Shown here one piece after another: positions 34,701 through 45,788 of a stretch of 64,000 nt of DNA. Position 1 is the first letter of the stretch. Each line of letters begins with the position of its first letter. Source of the DNA: Bryum argenteum (taxonomy: Eukaryota > Streptophyta > Bryopsida > Bryales > Bryaceae); the NCBI GenBank assembly GCA_037043015.1, contig CM073321.1:21263001-21327000 (forward strand), read 5' to 3'. The notes below the pieces were generated by a model. The model saw nothing but the letters and a program-made list of their open reading frames with translations, made no database searches and was not told the DNA's origin. The translations under genes were made by a program, and so were the position numbers.

Positions 34701-35896
34701 TGGTAAATCTATTAGCCACTAGCTAATATCTTACTTGTCTCCCAGATTGGCAAAGACCGTAAGTACCCGTGTTCGGCGATGGAGTATCAGCCCAAGCATC
34801 CAGGGATTGATCTCATTTTTGCAGATGCTCCCGAGAACTTGCCTGTACCGGGTGTCTCTCCAACAGAAGTTCCCTCCTGGAACCGGCGTGACAAAACCTA
34901 CTTTGAGAGCCTCTTCGTGTTTGCCGCATATCATTTGACAGACGTTGGAGCCATTCTTTTGATGCATCCAAAATGTCGTAGAATTGAGCGTACTCTCGAT
35001 TCCGAGTCCCATATATATAGTTTTCGTCTTGTTCGAGACTGGTGGGGATATAATCCCCTCCCTATGGCCTCTACCGTACCCAAACCGAAAGAGGTACGAA
35101 TCATATTCTACTTTCCAATTTCACAATTCATGGTTATGGCCTTCCATGCATCTATATTAATCTATCTATACTTGTGTTTTGCAGACTCACTGCTTCCATA
35201 TCAAAGTATATGTTCGCAAAGAGTTTGTTTCGAAGTTCCAAACTAGGCAAGTGGCACACGCATACGCGGGTGTGGCAATCGTACCTGATGAAGAAGACCA
35301 CCTCTGTAACTTTGCAGAGAAAGAAACCTTGCGTTATCGTCCGGACGGTACGCCGTGGCGAGGCTCACGAGAGAAGGACCCCTCCTTCATACAATGTTTC
35401 GTCGATTGTCTCACGGACGAGGGGGTATAGTCTTCGACCGAGCGCAAAATACGAGTAATGTTTCCGTAGACTCTACATTACAATTCGTTTCTACATTTCG
35501 CATTTTTGACGTGGGCCTCTGATTTTTTAGGTGCATCTGTGATTGCTTGCGCGCGCTCCAACCGACACCTCATCGCCATGGAACCTGACGAAGAAATCTT
35601 TGATGGTGTGTTAGCGGATTACAAGAATGGTCCTCTCGGAGATGAAGAAAGTGGAGAATCGGCCCCTTCCGCAGACTATGACTCTGACGAACCGGTCGTG
35701 AAGAAGCCACGAAAGTTCATTGGTGCGTAATTCCATCTTATATTCTCTTTCTCGATTTTTTATTTAGCACTTACAAATCTATAGGACTGACTTTCTTTGC
35801 AATTTTAGGATCGCAGGTCTGAAGGAGCGATTGACTCGCAACGCTCATCTCTACAAGAGCCCTCCATCAAAATTTACCCTACCATCGTATCTTTGA
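31771..35896 (+). CDS. ParB-like domain fused to a DNA-methyltransferase-like domain (eleven exons)
   Basis: My exons are 31771-32591, 32671-32866, 32951-33148, 33233-33451, 33534-33769, 33856-34281, 34538-34649, 34746-35093, 35185-35454, 35531-35722 and 35817-35896. All borders are GT..AG, and phases agree at every junction except for one frame change within exon 9, at the G run 35421-35425. The protein is about 1,030 residues. Residues about 130-240 look like a ParB/sulfiredoxin-type fold: a 'PLCHLVCYPKVRPIS' entry and the YEGNHRVTAW signature (GxHR) at about 225. The middle is charged and acidic. The C-terminal third has a methyltransferase motif-IV-like box (DLIFADAPENL, about 758) before a motif-I-like box (IVFD...ACARSNRHLIAMEPD, about 932), the order of beta-class amino-methyltransferases. 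Both boxes are altered relative to DPPY and FxGxG. ParB-methylase fusions are known from phages and bacterial mobile DNA; here the gene is fully intronised. Confidence 0.6.
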
Positions 35897-36825
35897 GTCT
35901 TGCTCAAAGAGTTGTTCAAGCTCCATCGCCCATTTTGTCAAACACTCCACGTCGACGTTATAGCAAGAGTGTGCTTAAGTTTATAGACTTTGAGGCCGAT
36001 CAGTGTGTGATCGACACTTTAATGGTACTACACCTTGACCTAGTGTGTGATTTGCTTTCTATAGGTTCTATCTATATGTGTTTTTCAATATATACGGTTT
36101 GATATATTTATTTATTGTGATAATCGTTGATAGCTTAACCTACGCCAAGTGCTTCAAGTATTACTCTAAGAATCTCAATACAATGTAATCTAAAGCCAAG
36201 CTTGCCTTTAATTGTGACGTCAGCCCTAATTTAATATAACTTCTTAAACTCTAATTTCAACGCACCAATGTATGTAAATGTATAAGTTTTAAACTCAATG
36301 CAGACTAAAAGTTTTAGAGGGTTTTTTTGTTTTCCATTGGAGTGATTGAATTTTGCCAATGTTGGTAGGGGCTATAGTCCTGAATTTGAATAGCTCAGGA
36401 TAGCGACTTTAAGACGCGGTGCAACGCTCAAACGAGGCCAAGGAGAATCAAACTCGGACCACTACAATGCCACGTGAATGTCTTTCTCTACATCTTACAA
36501 GGAGAGACGGAAGACGACTTGTAGTTATAAATTTCAGATTATATAAACCGAAGCGATTACATATAATTCTGACACGTCTATTAGGAAATTGATGACGTGA
36601 GCCCTAATTAGTCTCTAAATCTTAATATTGATAAATTAAACTTATTGATTACCTAAAGGGCCATCCCAAATTATGGTTTAGATTTTGTATATGATTTGAA
36701 TTGTATTGGTTACACATGTTGATGTGAGCCCATAACTTAATTAACTTTTATTTAAACTTCCAATTTTTGGATTCCAAATGAAATAATGTAGGACCTCAAT
36801 ACCATGAAAATAAATGGATACAGGA
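35897..36825. other. Intergenic AT-rich DNA
   Basis: No gene, tRNA or clear repeat seen. The first 200 bases probably include the 3' UTR of the preceding gene. Confidence 0.35.
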
Positions 36826-36944
36826 CCTATATCCACGGTCTAGGGTACTTTTATGCCTAAAAATAACTATTACAAATTTTCTAGTCCACCTATTCCATGG
36901 TAATAGGGCCATTATCCTTTAATTTTTTTTCTTCTTACCGCTCA

Positions 36945-36992
36945 AACTTTACCGCTCACCGCTCACCGCTCACCGCTCAACGCTCACACCGG
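36945..36992. repeat. CCGCTCA heptamer array
   Basis: TTACCGCTCA, a short gap, then three or four consecutive CCGCTCA units ending CAACGCTCACACCGG. Sister arrays lie at 19293-19306 and 23533-23556 (inverted), at the ends of element X. Confidence 0.7.
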
Positions 36993-38436
36993 TAGTTTCC
37001 CCATCGTTCCTCACGTGGATGTAACCCGTAAGAGAATCCGAGAAGCCGTAAGTCGCTCGCCATCAGCTTTCCTCACGGAACTCCGGTTCTGCTAGGACTT
37101 GGTTGTCCGCATAGTGTACCGGATCCTGCCTGGAGACGACCTCCTCAACGATGCTTACTTTGTCCACGTCCCAGACAACCCAGTACAAGCCCACGCAGCC
37201 CATCCGCATGAGATCATAGACCAACTTTGGCCGGACATCCACTTGCCCCGGAATGCCGACTTGGATGAGCTTGTGGCTGATGCGCACCATTCTAGGTACT
37301 TCTTCCCTTGACAATGGCGCTCCGGATGAACGCGTCGAAGGGGCAGGATCACGCAAGTGTACGTGTATCCTAATGCGACGAGGTCGGTGAGCGCGGAAAA
37401 CGAGAGAGATGAAAAGAGAACTGGTCGTTTCCACGCTGAAGTAGAAAAGGGGAAGATGGTACAGACCATCATTTGGAGGCGCACCACTATGACGCGCGTG
37501 TCAGGTCTCGGTCTAGCGGAGTCGCCACCCAAGTTTACGTACCCGTCTCAATCCGAGCTTCCATTCTCAGGTCAGACTCTACTTGCGCCAGGTTGTACCT
37601 GAGTCGGGTTGTATCCGGGGTTGATCGTCCCCCGACTAGGTCCTTTCCGGTTTCGAGCTGCCAAGGTTGAGTCTAGCCTTATTGAACCATGTTCCCTGAA
37701 TTCTATCGGAGAGTGGCAAAAAAAAAGTTTTAAAAATCTCCTAAAATTTCTATACCTTCTAGGCTTAAGCATGTACCCGGATAGGCAGTCTCCTAGCTAT
37801 TTCATCTTTATTCTGACTTTACCAGGATAGGCCGATGTATAAGCCTTTATTCCCCATGGGTTCCTACTGCTAATCACTATCGAGGCCCAAGTTAACTAAG
37901 TGCAAGAAAACAGGGTTTAATAGTCACTACCCTAATTCAAGTTTCTGAAGTGCAGCAAAATAAGGTTCGACACCTGCCACCATGCCAAACCAATTTATCA
38001 CGTAAGCACTATTTGTATGGCCTCCTATACTTATGAAACATAAAACATAAGTGTCAATCAACAACTTAGTTAAATGTCTTTTTTTGGGCCCTGTTTTTTT
38101 GATTGAGTGCTCAATATGTTTAAAATGCGCATTAAGAATAAGTGTAGTGTCTAGAATCCGACCTAAGTATGTGATAGGCCGTATACTATAAGGCATATAA
38201 GTTAAAACATTTATACGTTAACCTTAGAATGTAGTTTTGAATAAGAAGGACGGGTTCATGAACCCTTACTCTGCACTCAAATAGGCAAGGACATACTGTC
38301 AGAAGCCGGACAGGGCGGCTGAAGGCCGGAGCGGGTGGAAGGACAATTATGACGCGGAGTGCCAAAGACGGCTCCGTACGAGGACATGATGGCGGACGGA
38401 CAGGTTATGATGGCCGGATACCAATCCAACCCTCCC

Positions 38437-38443
38437 TATAAAA
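38437..38443 (+). promoter_or_regulatory. TATA box of the element Y gene
   Basis: CCCTATAAAACGCG lies about 170 bases before the ATG at 38609, and the intervening leader is pyrimidine-rich. Confidence 0.55.
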
Positions 38444-38608
38444 CGCGACCCGTCCACTCTTGTCGTTACCTGCCTTCTCGCTTTCCTGCTTTCTCGCCCT
38501 CTCGCGCTCTTGTTTTTTGTCTTTTTGCTTTCTGTCCTTCCGTTCCGATCCGGCCCTCTGGCCGACCTCAGCCCGGCTACTCGTTACTTTTTGTCTTTCT
38601 TCTTTCCA

Positions 38609-40530
38609 ATGGCAGGATCGGCGTGTGCTTCCGCTCCGGCGCAGGAGGAGCTCAAGATCTCGATCAAGTTGGTGCTTTCGACCATTCCGGACGAGGAAGG
38701 AGAGAAGAAGATGTTAATGGAGGACCTCGATCGGATGGGCCTGTCCGGCATGCTGGACACCCCGTGGGGATTGCGCGATGCGTGGATGGTGCGGGAGATA
38801 AAGACCGGCGCGCCAAACAAGTTAGAAGGGACGGTTAGAGGGAAGCCGACGTCCAAGACGGCCGATCATTGGAGGGCAGTTTACGGCCTGATCGGAAACA
38901 ACGGGGTAGGGTTGTGCGGCCGGAAACATAAATGGGCAAAGACGGCCTTCCACGAGAAGCTGCACAAGAACAATGGCTACGCAGTGGAGGACTGCAAGGA
39001 GCCGAGGGAGCGCGCGCTGATCATGTTCCTTGCATCGATCATTCACGCGGAAAAGCCGCAGCGAATCACCCTCAGGCTTGCCAACATCGTCCTGGGGTCG
39101 GTACGAGGAGAGCGCGAAGTCGACTGGGATCTCATCATCCGCGACTATGTCGCCCGGCTCGCGGAGAACGGGGGTAAGAGCTGGCCGAGCCCTATCACCC
39201 CTTTCCTCTACCATATGTATCACAAGGAGGAGGTTCTGACGGAGGACGAGGAGACAGCCTACGAGATGACGTTGACGGCCCAAAACAACGGAGTCTTCGA
39301 GTCTGAGGAGGACGTAGACAGCAAGGCCGTCTACTCGGACGAGGAGGACGAGGCCGGATCTGAGGAAGAGACAACGCAGCCGGATGCGCCTCAAGAGCCA
39401 TCTCGCGAGGCAACCCCACCACGAACGGAACCAGAGGTAATCATTCTTCCGTCCCCGTCACCTCCTGAGAAGCCGGCCTCGATCGGAGTTCAGACCGGGC
39501 ACGGCCAAGCTTCTACGGCCGGGGACGATTCGAGGTTACGGCTGATTGGGAGAATCCAATGCCGCCCAACGATCCACGACTTCCTCCACACGGCAGTTCG
39601 TCCGCAAACCATCCGGATTCAATGAGGAGGGCATGGTATCACTTCACGGAGGCTCGTGCTACGTATTTCTTTTATCAAGGGCTAATCGCGCAGATGTGTA
39701 AGGAGTTTGGAGTGCAGACCTTGCTCGAGGTGAAGCAGAACTGGGACTCCAAGCCGACCGAGGAGCTGTACCATCAGCTAGAGAGGCAGGTGACAAAATT
39801 CACATTCGACAATAGGCGGTTAAGAGATACGGTCAAGCAAAGGGAGGAAGGGCTCGTGATCAGTCGGCAAGCTATCATAATCACTGACGAGCAGGTGGTG
39901 AAGCTCGTAGAGATCTGCGAGACTCCGGCCGAGGTACTTCAGAAGGCTAATCTGTACGAGGCCGGAATCCTGTAGTCGGAAGTCTTCAAGGAGGAGACCT
40001 TCCGCAAATTCCTGCTTGCAGCGAAGAGGTACTCGACGAAGATTGAGAAGAGCAACGCCGAAGTGAAGGTGGTGTTGGACTTTGTCCATGAGCGGATTGC
40101 GGAGATGGCATCGACTCCGGCCTTTGCGGCTACTCCAGCACCGACTCCGACCCCGAGGCCAAACCCGGTCGACGTTCAGAGGACAGATGCTGGTCCTTCA
40201 AGTCTGGCCGATACTAAGGGCAAGAGTAAGGTGAAGACAAAGGAAGGTGTGGCCGGCCCAGCAGACTCTCCGGCCAAGAAAACCTGATCAGTCAAGAGGA
40301 AGCTTTCGACCGAACAGTGGGAGAAATCCCCAGGCGCCCATAAGCTCCACGAGCTTGGCCTCGAAGTCTCACAAGAGGAGGAGCTGAAGAGCGGAGACGA
40401 CAAGGACGAGTGCGCAAGCGACGACGAGTACATGATCACGAACGTGGGCAAGAGGGTCAAGACAGGTCGGATTGCAGCCTTGCCACTGAAACGGCCAAAG
40501 CATGGAGTAAGCTCAAGGAAGAAGGGGTAG
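38609..40530 (+). other. Element Y coding region, gag-like or plant-transposon-protein-like (fossil)
   Basis: The first block, from MAGSACASAPAQEELKIS, contains DHWRAVYGLIGNNGVGLCG, RERALIMFLASIIHAEK and WPSPITPFLYHMYHKEEVL, then an acidic, Pro-rich region. The second (39559-39975) is helical and charged (MCKEFGVQTLLEVKQNW; YHQLERQVTKFTFDNRRL). The last part is Pro/Thr-rich, then basic. The order matches element X. It is broken in a few places. No protease, reverse transcriptase or integrase was found. Confidence 0.45.
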
Positions 40531-41678
40531 GACAGGTTCAGAGGCCGTAAGTTAGAAGTCGGCCAGGGTTAGGAAGCCGGATTAGGATCCAACCTAGGAC
40601 AGTTAGTGGGATCTTTCTTGGGAAGCGAGTCGCTTTTTGCGGAGTAGGCCGTGTAGATCGGCGCCGCAATCTAGTTACGGTTCTAAGTCGTTGACTTAGA
40701 AGTACTTATAGGTGAATGTTCGATCACCTAAAACATTCCTTACTTGTTAATCAACAAACCTCTTATGCGCATATCTAGTGTGATCCTTGCTCTGTCTCCC
40801 TTATGAGGTCGAGTGCTTAGAAGTCGTATCTACTGTTTTTGGGATGTAAGTGGAGAGTTAGGAATCTGGATTCCTTGCTTGATTGTTTCTGTGGAGTTGA
40901 GGTCGGGTTGGGCGTATTCTTGAGTGCCTTGTGTCTTGAGCTGGTCTAGGTGTCTGAGAGAGGGAAACTCCTGTGGTAAACACCTTACGGTCTGGAAGGG
41001 TCTGGGAGTAGAGTGTGCAAGGCCGGATTCCAATCCGACCTCCAATTTCTCCAGGCTTGGGTTCCTCTGTAGTCTCAGAAGACGGATCAAGCAGAGTACG
41101 TGACCGGAATACGTGTAGACGTCCTCTAGCCGGATTCGGATCTCTTGGAGTTTGTCATTGTAGTAAGTGTGATAGGGCAACCAGGACAGCTTGCGTGACC
41201 TGCTAATTCGGACGGCCAGGACGGATTAGTTGTAAGGACGTAATTCTTGCCTAAGTAGGGTCTTTGCGTAATAGAGTCGAAATGTGGACGTTTCCGCCAC
41301 GATAAACATAAGGGAAGGAGTCTTTGTGCATCCCCTCTTGCAAAGGAATACCCTTGCCATGCAAGGCTAAAACATAAGTTGGGACTAGAAACGTTTGGTG
41401 GTTGGTTGTTTTAGCACTACTTTGTCTTGGTCACTTCACAAAATCCCTGGAACGATACACAAGTCACCTAAACACGGGTATTACACTAATAAACGTGTAA
41501 GGGAAGACAGCGTGAATACATGGCATCCGACATCTTTATCAACAACATTCCACAAGTGTAGATGTCTTTATAAATTTGTACAGACTTGTAAGGCATACAT
41601 ACCATCAAAAAGTCGGTTCAAATACCTTTCTCTCAACGCTTGTTCTTGCTCCCTAAAGTTTGGGCTGGAATCCAAGGC
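40531..41678. other. Unassigned DNA after element Y
   Basis: GC-moderate sequence with several short open frames lacking recognisable motifs. AGACATC/GATGTCT words near 41530-41560 are too few to call an element. Confidence 0.3.
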
Positions 41679-41915
41679 TTATGTGAGTAGTCTCACTTCT
41701 GCCTCAAACGTCTTTCTCAAAGGCTTGTATAGTGTGCCGTGCTCATCCACTTGGAGGAGCTTCTTGAAACGGGGTTGAATCTCCTCTAGTTTAGCTGGCG
41801 TCTGCATCGTTGCTTCTTCTTTAGACTCGTCCGCATTATCGGTGTCCGCATCCTCCTGCTCCTCATCTTCCTCCGCATCCTCCTTCGATATCTTATATCC
41901 TCGTTTGTACAACAA
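41679..41915 (-). CDS. Acidic protein fragment, possible host exon
   Basis: 78 open codons, very acidic (SKEDAEEDEEQEDADTDNAD), then EEIQPRFKKLLQVDEHGTLY. A polypyrimidine stretch followed by AAACGAG|GATATAAG lies at its 5' side on the minus strand and could be an acceptor. It lies just outside the hAT insertion; another minus-strand exon-like piece lies on the far side (61206-61484). It is possible, but unproved, that both belong to one gene split by the hAT element. Confidence 0.3.
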   Translation of the reverse strand: MLYKRGYKISKEDAEEDEEQEDADTDNADESKEEATMQTPAKLEEIQPRFKKLLQVDEHGTLYKPLRKTFEAEVRLLT

Positions 41916-42005
41916 AAAAGAATATGTAATTGCACCATAAGCCTCAAACCTTCTGAAACTAATCTATATCACAGAGCATAGTAGAATGTGCACAAAAATA
42001 AAGAA

Positions 42006-42013
42006 CCTCTATT
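42006..42013. repeat. Left 8-bp target duplication of the hAT element
   Basis: CCTCTATT directly precedes CAGGGATGTCA. The right copy at 60564-60571 is CCTCTACT, 7 of 8 matching. Eight bases is the hAT superfamily target length. Confidence 0.75.
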
Positions 42014-42025
42014 CAGGGATGTCAC

Positions 42026-42300
42026 AGCGTCCGGATGTCCGGACGTCCGGCAGGGGTCCGGGGATCGTCCGTGACTTAGAAAATCTGGTCGTTTTACTAA
42101 GGATAAATGACCAACGGGGTGCGTTCATTGGTCGAACCACCCCGTCGACTGGTCCCCGACCTCTCCGTCGGCCCGACCGACCGGTCGGCTGGCCAGGGCG
42201 ACCGGCCGTCGGTCCGGCCGTCAGCCCCGGCGACCGCCCGTCGGTCCGGCCGTCGGCCACTGCGACCGGCCCTCGCATCCGGCGACCGCCAATGGCCAGA
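42026..42300. repeat. Left subterminal GC block of the hAT element
   Basis: Repeated CCGACCGGTCGG, GGCGACCGGCC and GTCCGGCCGTC words, many of them palindromic. It is the same type as the blocks at 51099, 53009, 55938 and 59985. Confidence 0.7.
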
Positions 42301-42375
42301 TGGCCCTTTTGAGCATCCAACGGTTTAGGAGCATTTCAACTTCAAATTGCAACGGTCATATTCGGAGTTGGATGG

Positions 42376-42383
42376 TATATAAG
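42376..42383 (+). promoter_or_regulatory. TATA box of the hAT transposase gene
   Basis: TATATAAG lies between the GC block and the ATG at 42584. The identical octamer precedes the kinase gene at the other end of the element. Confidence 0.65.
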
Positions 42384-42583
42384 AGAAGAGACATTGAGTC
42401 TCATTTCACTTCCGAATTTTGAACACTTTTTAAGAGCTTTGAGCCACATAATTCAATTTATGTGTACATTGCTTGGTAGGTATTGAGTTCGGAAGTGAGG
42501 ATTTCCGTAAGGAACTCTTGCCATTTTTTTCCCCGTCACGGTCCCACCATTGTTTAAGACTTTGAGGCGTCCTATTTATCAAA

Positions 42584-45360
42584 ATGGGCCCTGCTCCACA
42601 TGAGCCTTGGTTTAGAGACATCGAGAAGGAAGGCAAAGCGTCTGGGTCCTTCCTACAGTGCTCACTATGTCATGTAATTGTTTCGAAGAAAAAGAGTCGG
42701 AATTTGAGTCATTATGGGTACGAGAAGATTCCTGGACATAGGGATTCGAGTTCTGCCCTTTGCCCAAAGCTGCCTAGGGAAATTAGGCAGTTATTTTTAA
42801 GATGTGGTGGGGAGTTCCCTCCATATAAAGGAGAATTGAAACTATTTCTCGGTGAATGTTCTCTCACTCCATCCACGGACGTTCCAGGTGCTTCAAAACA
42901 TGACATTCCTGAAACCCCTAGGAGTGACTCTTGTGTAGGGTCCTCGCTAGGCACCCCCATGAATTCAACAAATCTTTTGGTAGGGTCAACCTCTGCTTCT
43001 TCCATGCTTATGAGGGGAATAAGGGATACTCGCCCGATGTTTGGATCTATGAAGCAAACGAAGCAATCTTCAATTGAAGCTACTTTTGCAGAAGCGGATA
43101 GGCGGGAGTTGGGCGAAATTTTTTTACGAAGCAAATATACCATTCTCAGTAGCCCGCAATGATGCGTTCAAAGCTGCCGTGATGAAGACTGCGGGATTTC
43201 AAAAATCCTATGCTCCACCATCCTACCATGACATTCGGACAAGGTTGTTAGGAGAAGTAAAGACGGAGTTACAAAAGAAACTAGATAGTAGACTCTCTGA
43301 GAGCCTTCGGAAGTTTGGAGGAACTTTGACTATGGATGGATGGTCATCTGTGACTAGTCGCCCTTTGGTGAATGCGATGCTCGTGACTCAAGCCGGAGAG
43401 CTTTTTCTTGGTGCTGTCGATACTACTGGCCAAGAAAAAACAGCGGTGTACATGTCAACTCTCATGTTGAAGTACATAGAAGAAGTTGGACCAGAGAACA
43501 TTGTTCAAGTATGCACAGACAATGCTTCTGTAATGCTCGATGCCTCAAGAATAGTCCTTGAGAAATATCCGCACATTTTCATGCAAGGGTGTGCGACACA
43601 TGCAATGGACTTGTTGTTGGAGGATTGGAGAAAGGCTGGATGGATGGCGAATACTTTGGTCATGGCGAAGAAAATGGTCAAGTTTATCAAGAGGCGACAA
43701 ATGCCCCTAGCTGTGTTTCGTAAACACGAGGCGAAATTCAGCCTACTGATGCCTGGGAAAACAAGATTTGCTAGTCAATTCATAATGATAGATCGCTTGT
43801 TGGAGGTCAAGGAATCATTGGAGCAAGTTGTTGTCGACCCTATGTTCACAGCCTATGCCTCGAAGAAGACGGTATCTGCTAGAGATAAGCTTATATTCTC
43901 ACGTAAGGTCAAGAAGGTGGTGTTGAGCGATGAGTTTTGGAAGCAATGCAAAAGACTACGGGATATGGTTGCCCCCGTGGTGTACGCTCTGAGAGAATTC
44001 GACGGCAAGGCTCCTAGTACGGGCAAGGCATGGCATATTATGCGTGATCTTGAGAGACATGTCCATACTTTGCACGCACCGCCCATCTCATTGGAACCAC
44101 TTGAGGTGGCCACCGCAAAAGAGGATTTTTACCATCGGAAACGGCTCATGACAACGGATTTACATGGCGCGGCTGCACTTTTAAATCCTTATTTACTACA
44201 CGACCAAGAGTTAGCTGACGATCCCGATCTTACAATCGCTTGCAAGCGTGTTTTACAAAAATTATGTCCCGCGGAGGATTACGCAGACGTAGTGAGTGAA
44301 TTTCTTGCGTTTCGAGTAAAGGGTCCACCATTCCATGACATGCAGGAGCCTAGTATTTGCCACGCAAGCCGTGACTCGTTGGCTTGCGAACGGAACTGGA
44401 GTAGCTACTCTTATGTTCACGACAAAAAACGGAATCGGTTACTACCGGGCAGAGCTGATGACTTGGTCAACATATATTCCAACTCGAAATTGCTCGCGAA
44501 TGATAAGTTGAGTGATGATGGGCGGTAGTATAGAGAGAACTTGGATTAAGAGGAAGACCAAGTACATGAGAATGATGAGGAAGCTGTCGAGGACGAATCA
44601 GAGTCTGATGACAACGATGTTTTTGAATTTGGCGATGAAGATGATGATATGACTTTCTTCCCCGCTTCATATGATGAAGATGCTCCAAATGTTCATGATG
44701 CTAATGGTGATTTTATCGCTCATGGTCTTTCAGCGGATGATCTAGATGATGAGCAGCCGTTAGCCCGGTTAATGACACAAGGCGGCATGGACAAATCAAA
44801 TAACGTCCTACCTGTTATCGCTACTGGTTTACGGTTGGAAAAGGAGGCGATAGATGCGAAGATCACTGCGTGCAACACAACTGCGGGCACTATGAGCTCT
44901 GATCCGGTCGCGGAAAATATCGCATCCCCGCGCTTTATTTCAACCCTCTACTACAAGGGTTACGACAACCTTGGAGAAATCGTCTAAGGGTTTAGTATCC
45001 CTTTCAAGAGCCAAATATGGGAGCATCTCTAGTGACTCTGATGTATCGTTGGGCAGGCATTTAAAGAATGCCAATGTTCTTCGTACTGCCACGGGGTTAC
45101 AACACATGCTTGGCACTTCCAAGTCGCATAAACAAAAATCTGCAACGGTTCCAATTGTTCCGCCTAAAAAACCGAAGATCCCTGTTAATCTCCCCGAATT
45201 TGATACTTGGCATAAGTATGGGAATATACAATGTCCAGAGAATAAACCCAAGATCAAAGAGGAGGTTCCAAGCGATTATGAATATGATCCTACGGGATCT
45301 AGTGGAGCTGAAGTGAAGGGAGATAGCGATTATGAGCAATCCTCTTGTCCTGATGAGTAG
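42584..45360 (+). CDS. hAT transposase with BED-like finger and dimerisation domain (disrupted)
   Basis: It starts MGPAPHEPWFRDIEKEGK, followed by a BED-like finger (QCSLCHVIVSKKKSRNLSHY...GH). The RNase-H-like core has MDGWSSVTSRPL, QVCTDNASVMLDA and GCATHAMDLLLEDW, which carry two of the acidic catalytic residues and the CxxH insertion. The hAT dimerisation motif is clear (LACERNWSSYSYVHDKKRNR). It ends with a long acidic tail. The frame changes at a run of seven T (43119-43125), and the tail has in-frame TAG (44526-44528) and TAA (44547-44549) before another frame change near 44990. The segment just before ERNWS is shorter than usual for the family. It would recognise the element ends and cut them, but this copy is probably not functional. 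Confidence 0.85.
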
Positions 45361-45685
45361 TTGAATTTCGCATCTTTATGTAGTTTAGGTTTATAGGACT
45401 TATACTTATTATAGAAATTGTAGTTATAGTTTACTGTAGTACTTTATTGTTATACTCCAAATGCATTTGGAGATTCTATTGTCTACATGACTACATTTAA
45501 TGTTTTGAAAAATATTACATATATTTTTACATACTTGTCGTACGATAGTCTTCACTCTCAAGCATACAAAAGAAATGCACATTAAATCAAAAAGATTGAA
45601 ACCCTTTACTTCAAAAATAAGGCCCCATGGATCAATGGTGGCATTTTCATCATTTTTAAAACAACAACCATACAATCTAAAAAAG

Positions 45686-45751
<66 letters not shown>

Positions 45752-45788
45752 TTTATGTGGAACTTAAGGTCCAACATCCGTTCTAACT
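45361..45788. other. Gene-poor spacer with TA microsatellite
   Basis: It lies between the convergent ends of the transposase and RING genes. A pure TA run occupies about 45688-45747. Nothing else was recognised. Confidence 0.6.

Larger units (their letters stand above)
36826..40530 (+). mobile_element. Element Y: relative of X with CCGCTCA array and gag-like coding (fossil)
   Basis: The left edge begins with a TCCACGG word also seen at the right edge of X, then an AT-rich stretch and an array of CCGCTCA heptamers (36945-36992) almost identical to that of X (ACCGCTCAACGCTCACAC). Inside is a TATA-led broken gene (38609 to about 40530). No matching right end was found before the hAT element, so Y is one-ended or truncated. 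Class uncertain; a few breaks. Confidence 0.45.

Noticed and set aside
34312-34722. A long frame starting in the 34282-34537 interval as an exon of the ParB-methyltransferase gene
   Set aside because: Its frame does not fit the exon phases. The donor at 34282 and the acceptor before 34538 join cleanly and leave this frame mostly intronic.
31771-35896. Recent bacterial or phage contamination as the source of the ParB-methyltransferase gene
   Set aside because: Ten spliceosomal-type introns with consistent phases show that it is a nuclear gene, whatever its distant origin.
37063-37434. Overlapping frames on both strands near the start of element Y
   Set aside because: No recognisable motif on either strand and no homologous frame in element X, so I left them uncalled.
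42009-42328. Arg/Pro/Gly-rich open frames on both strands in the GC block, and similar ones at 51018, 52843, 55795 and 59938
   Set aside because: GC-rich palindromic repeats lack stops in most frames. The frames overlap on both strands and show no domain.
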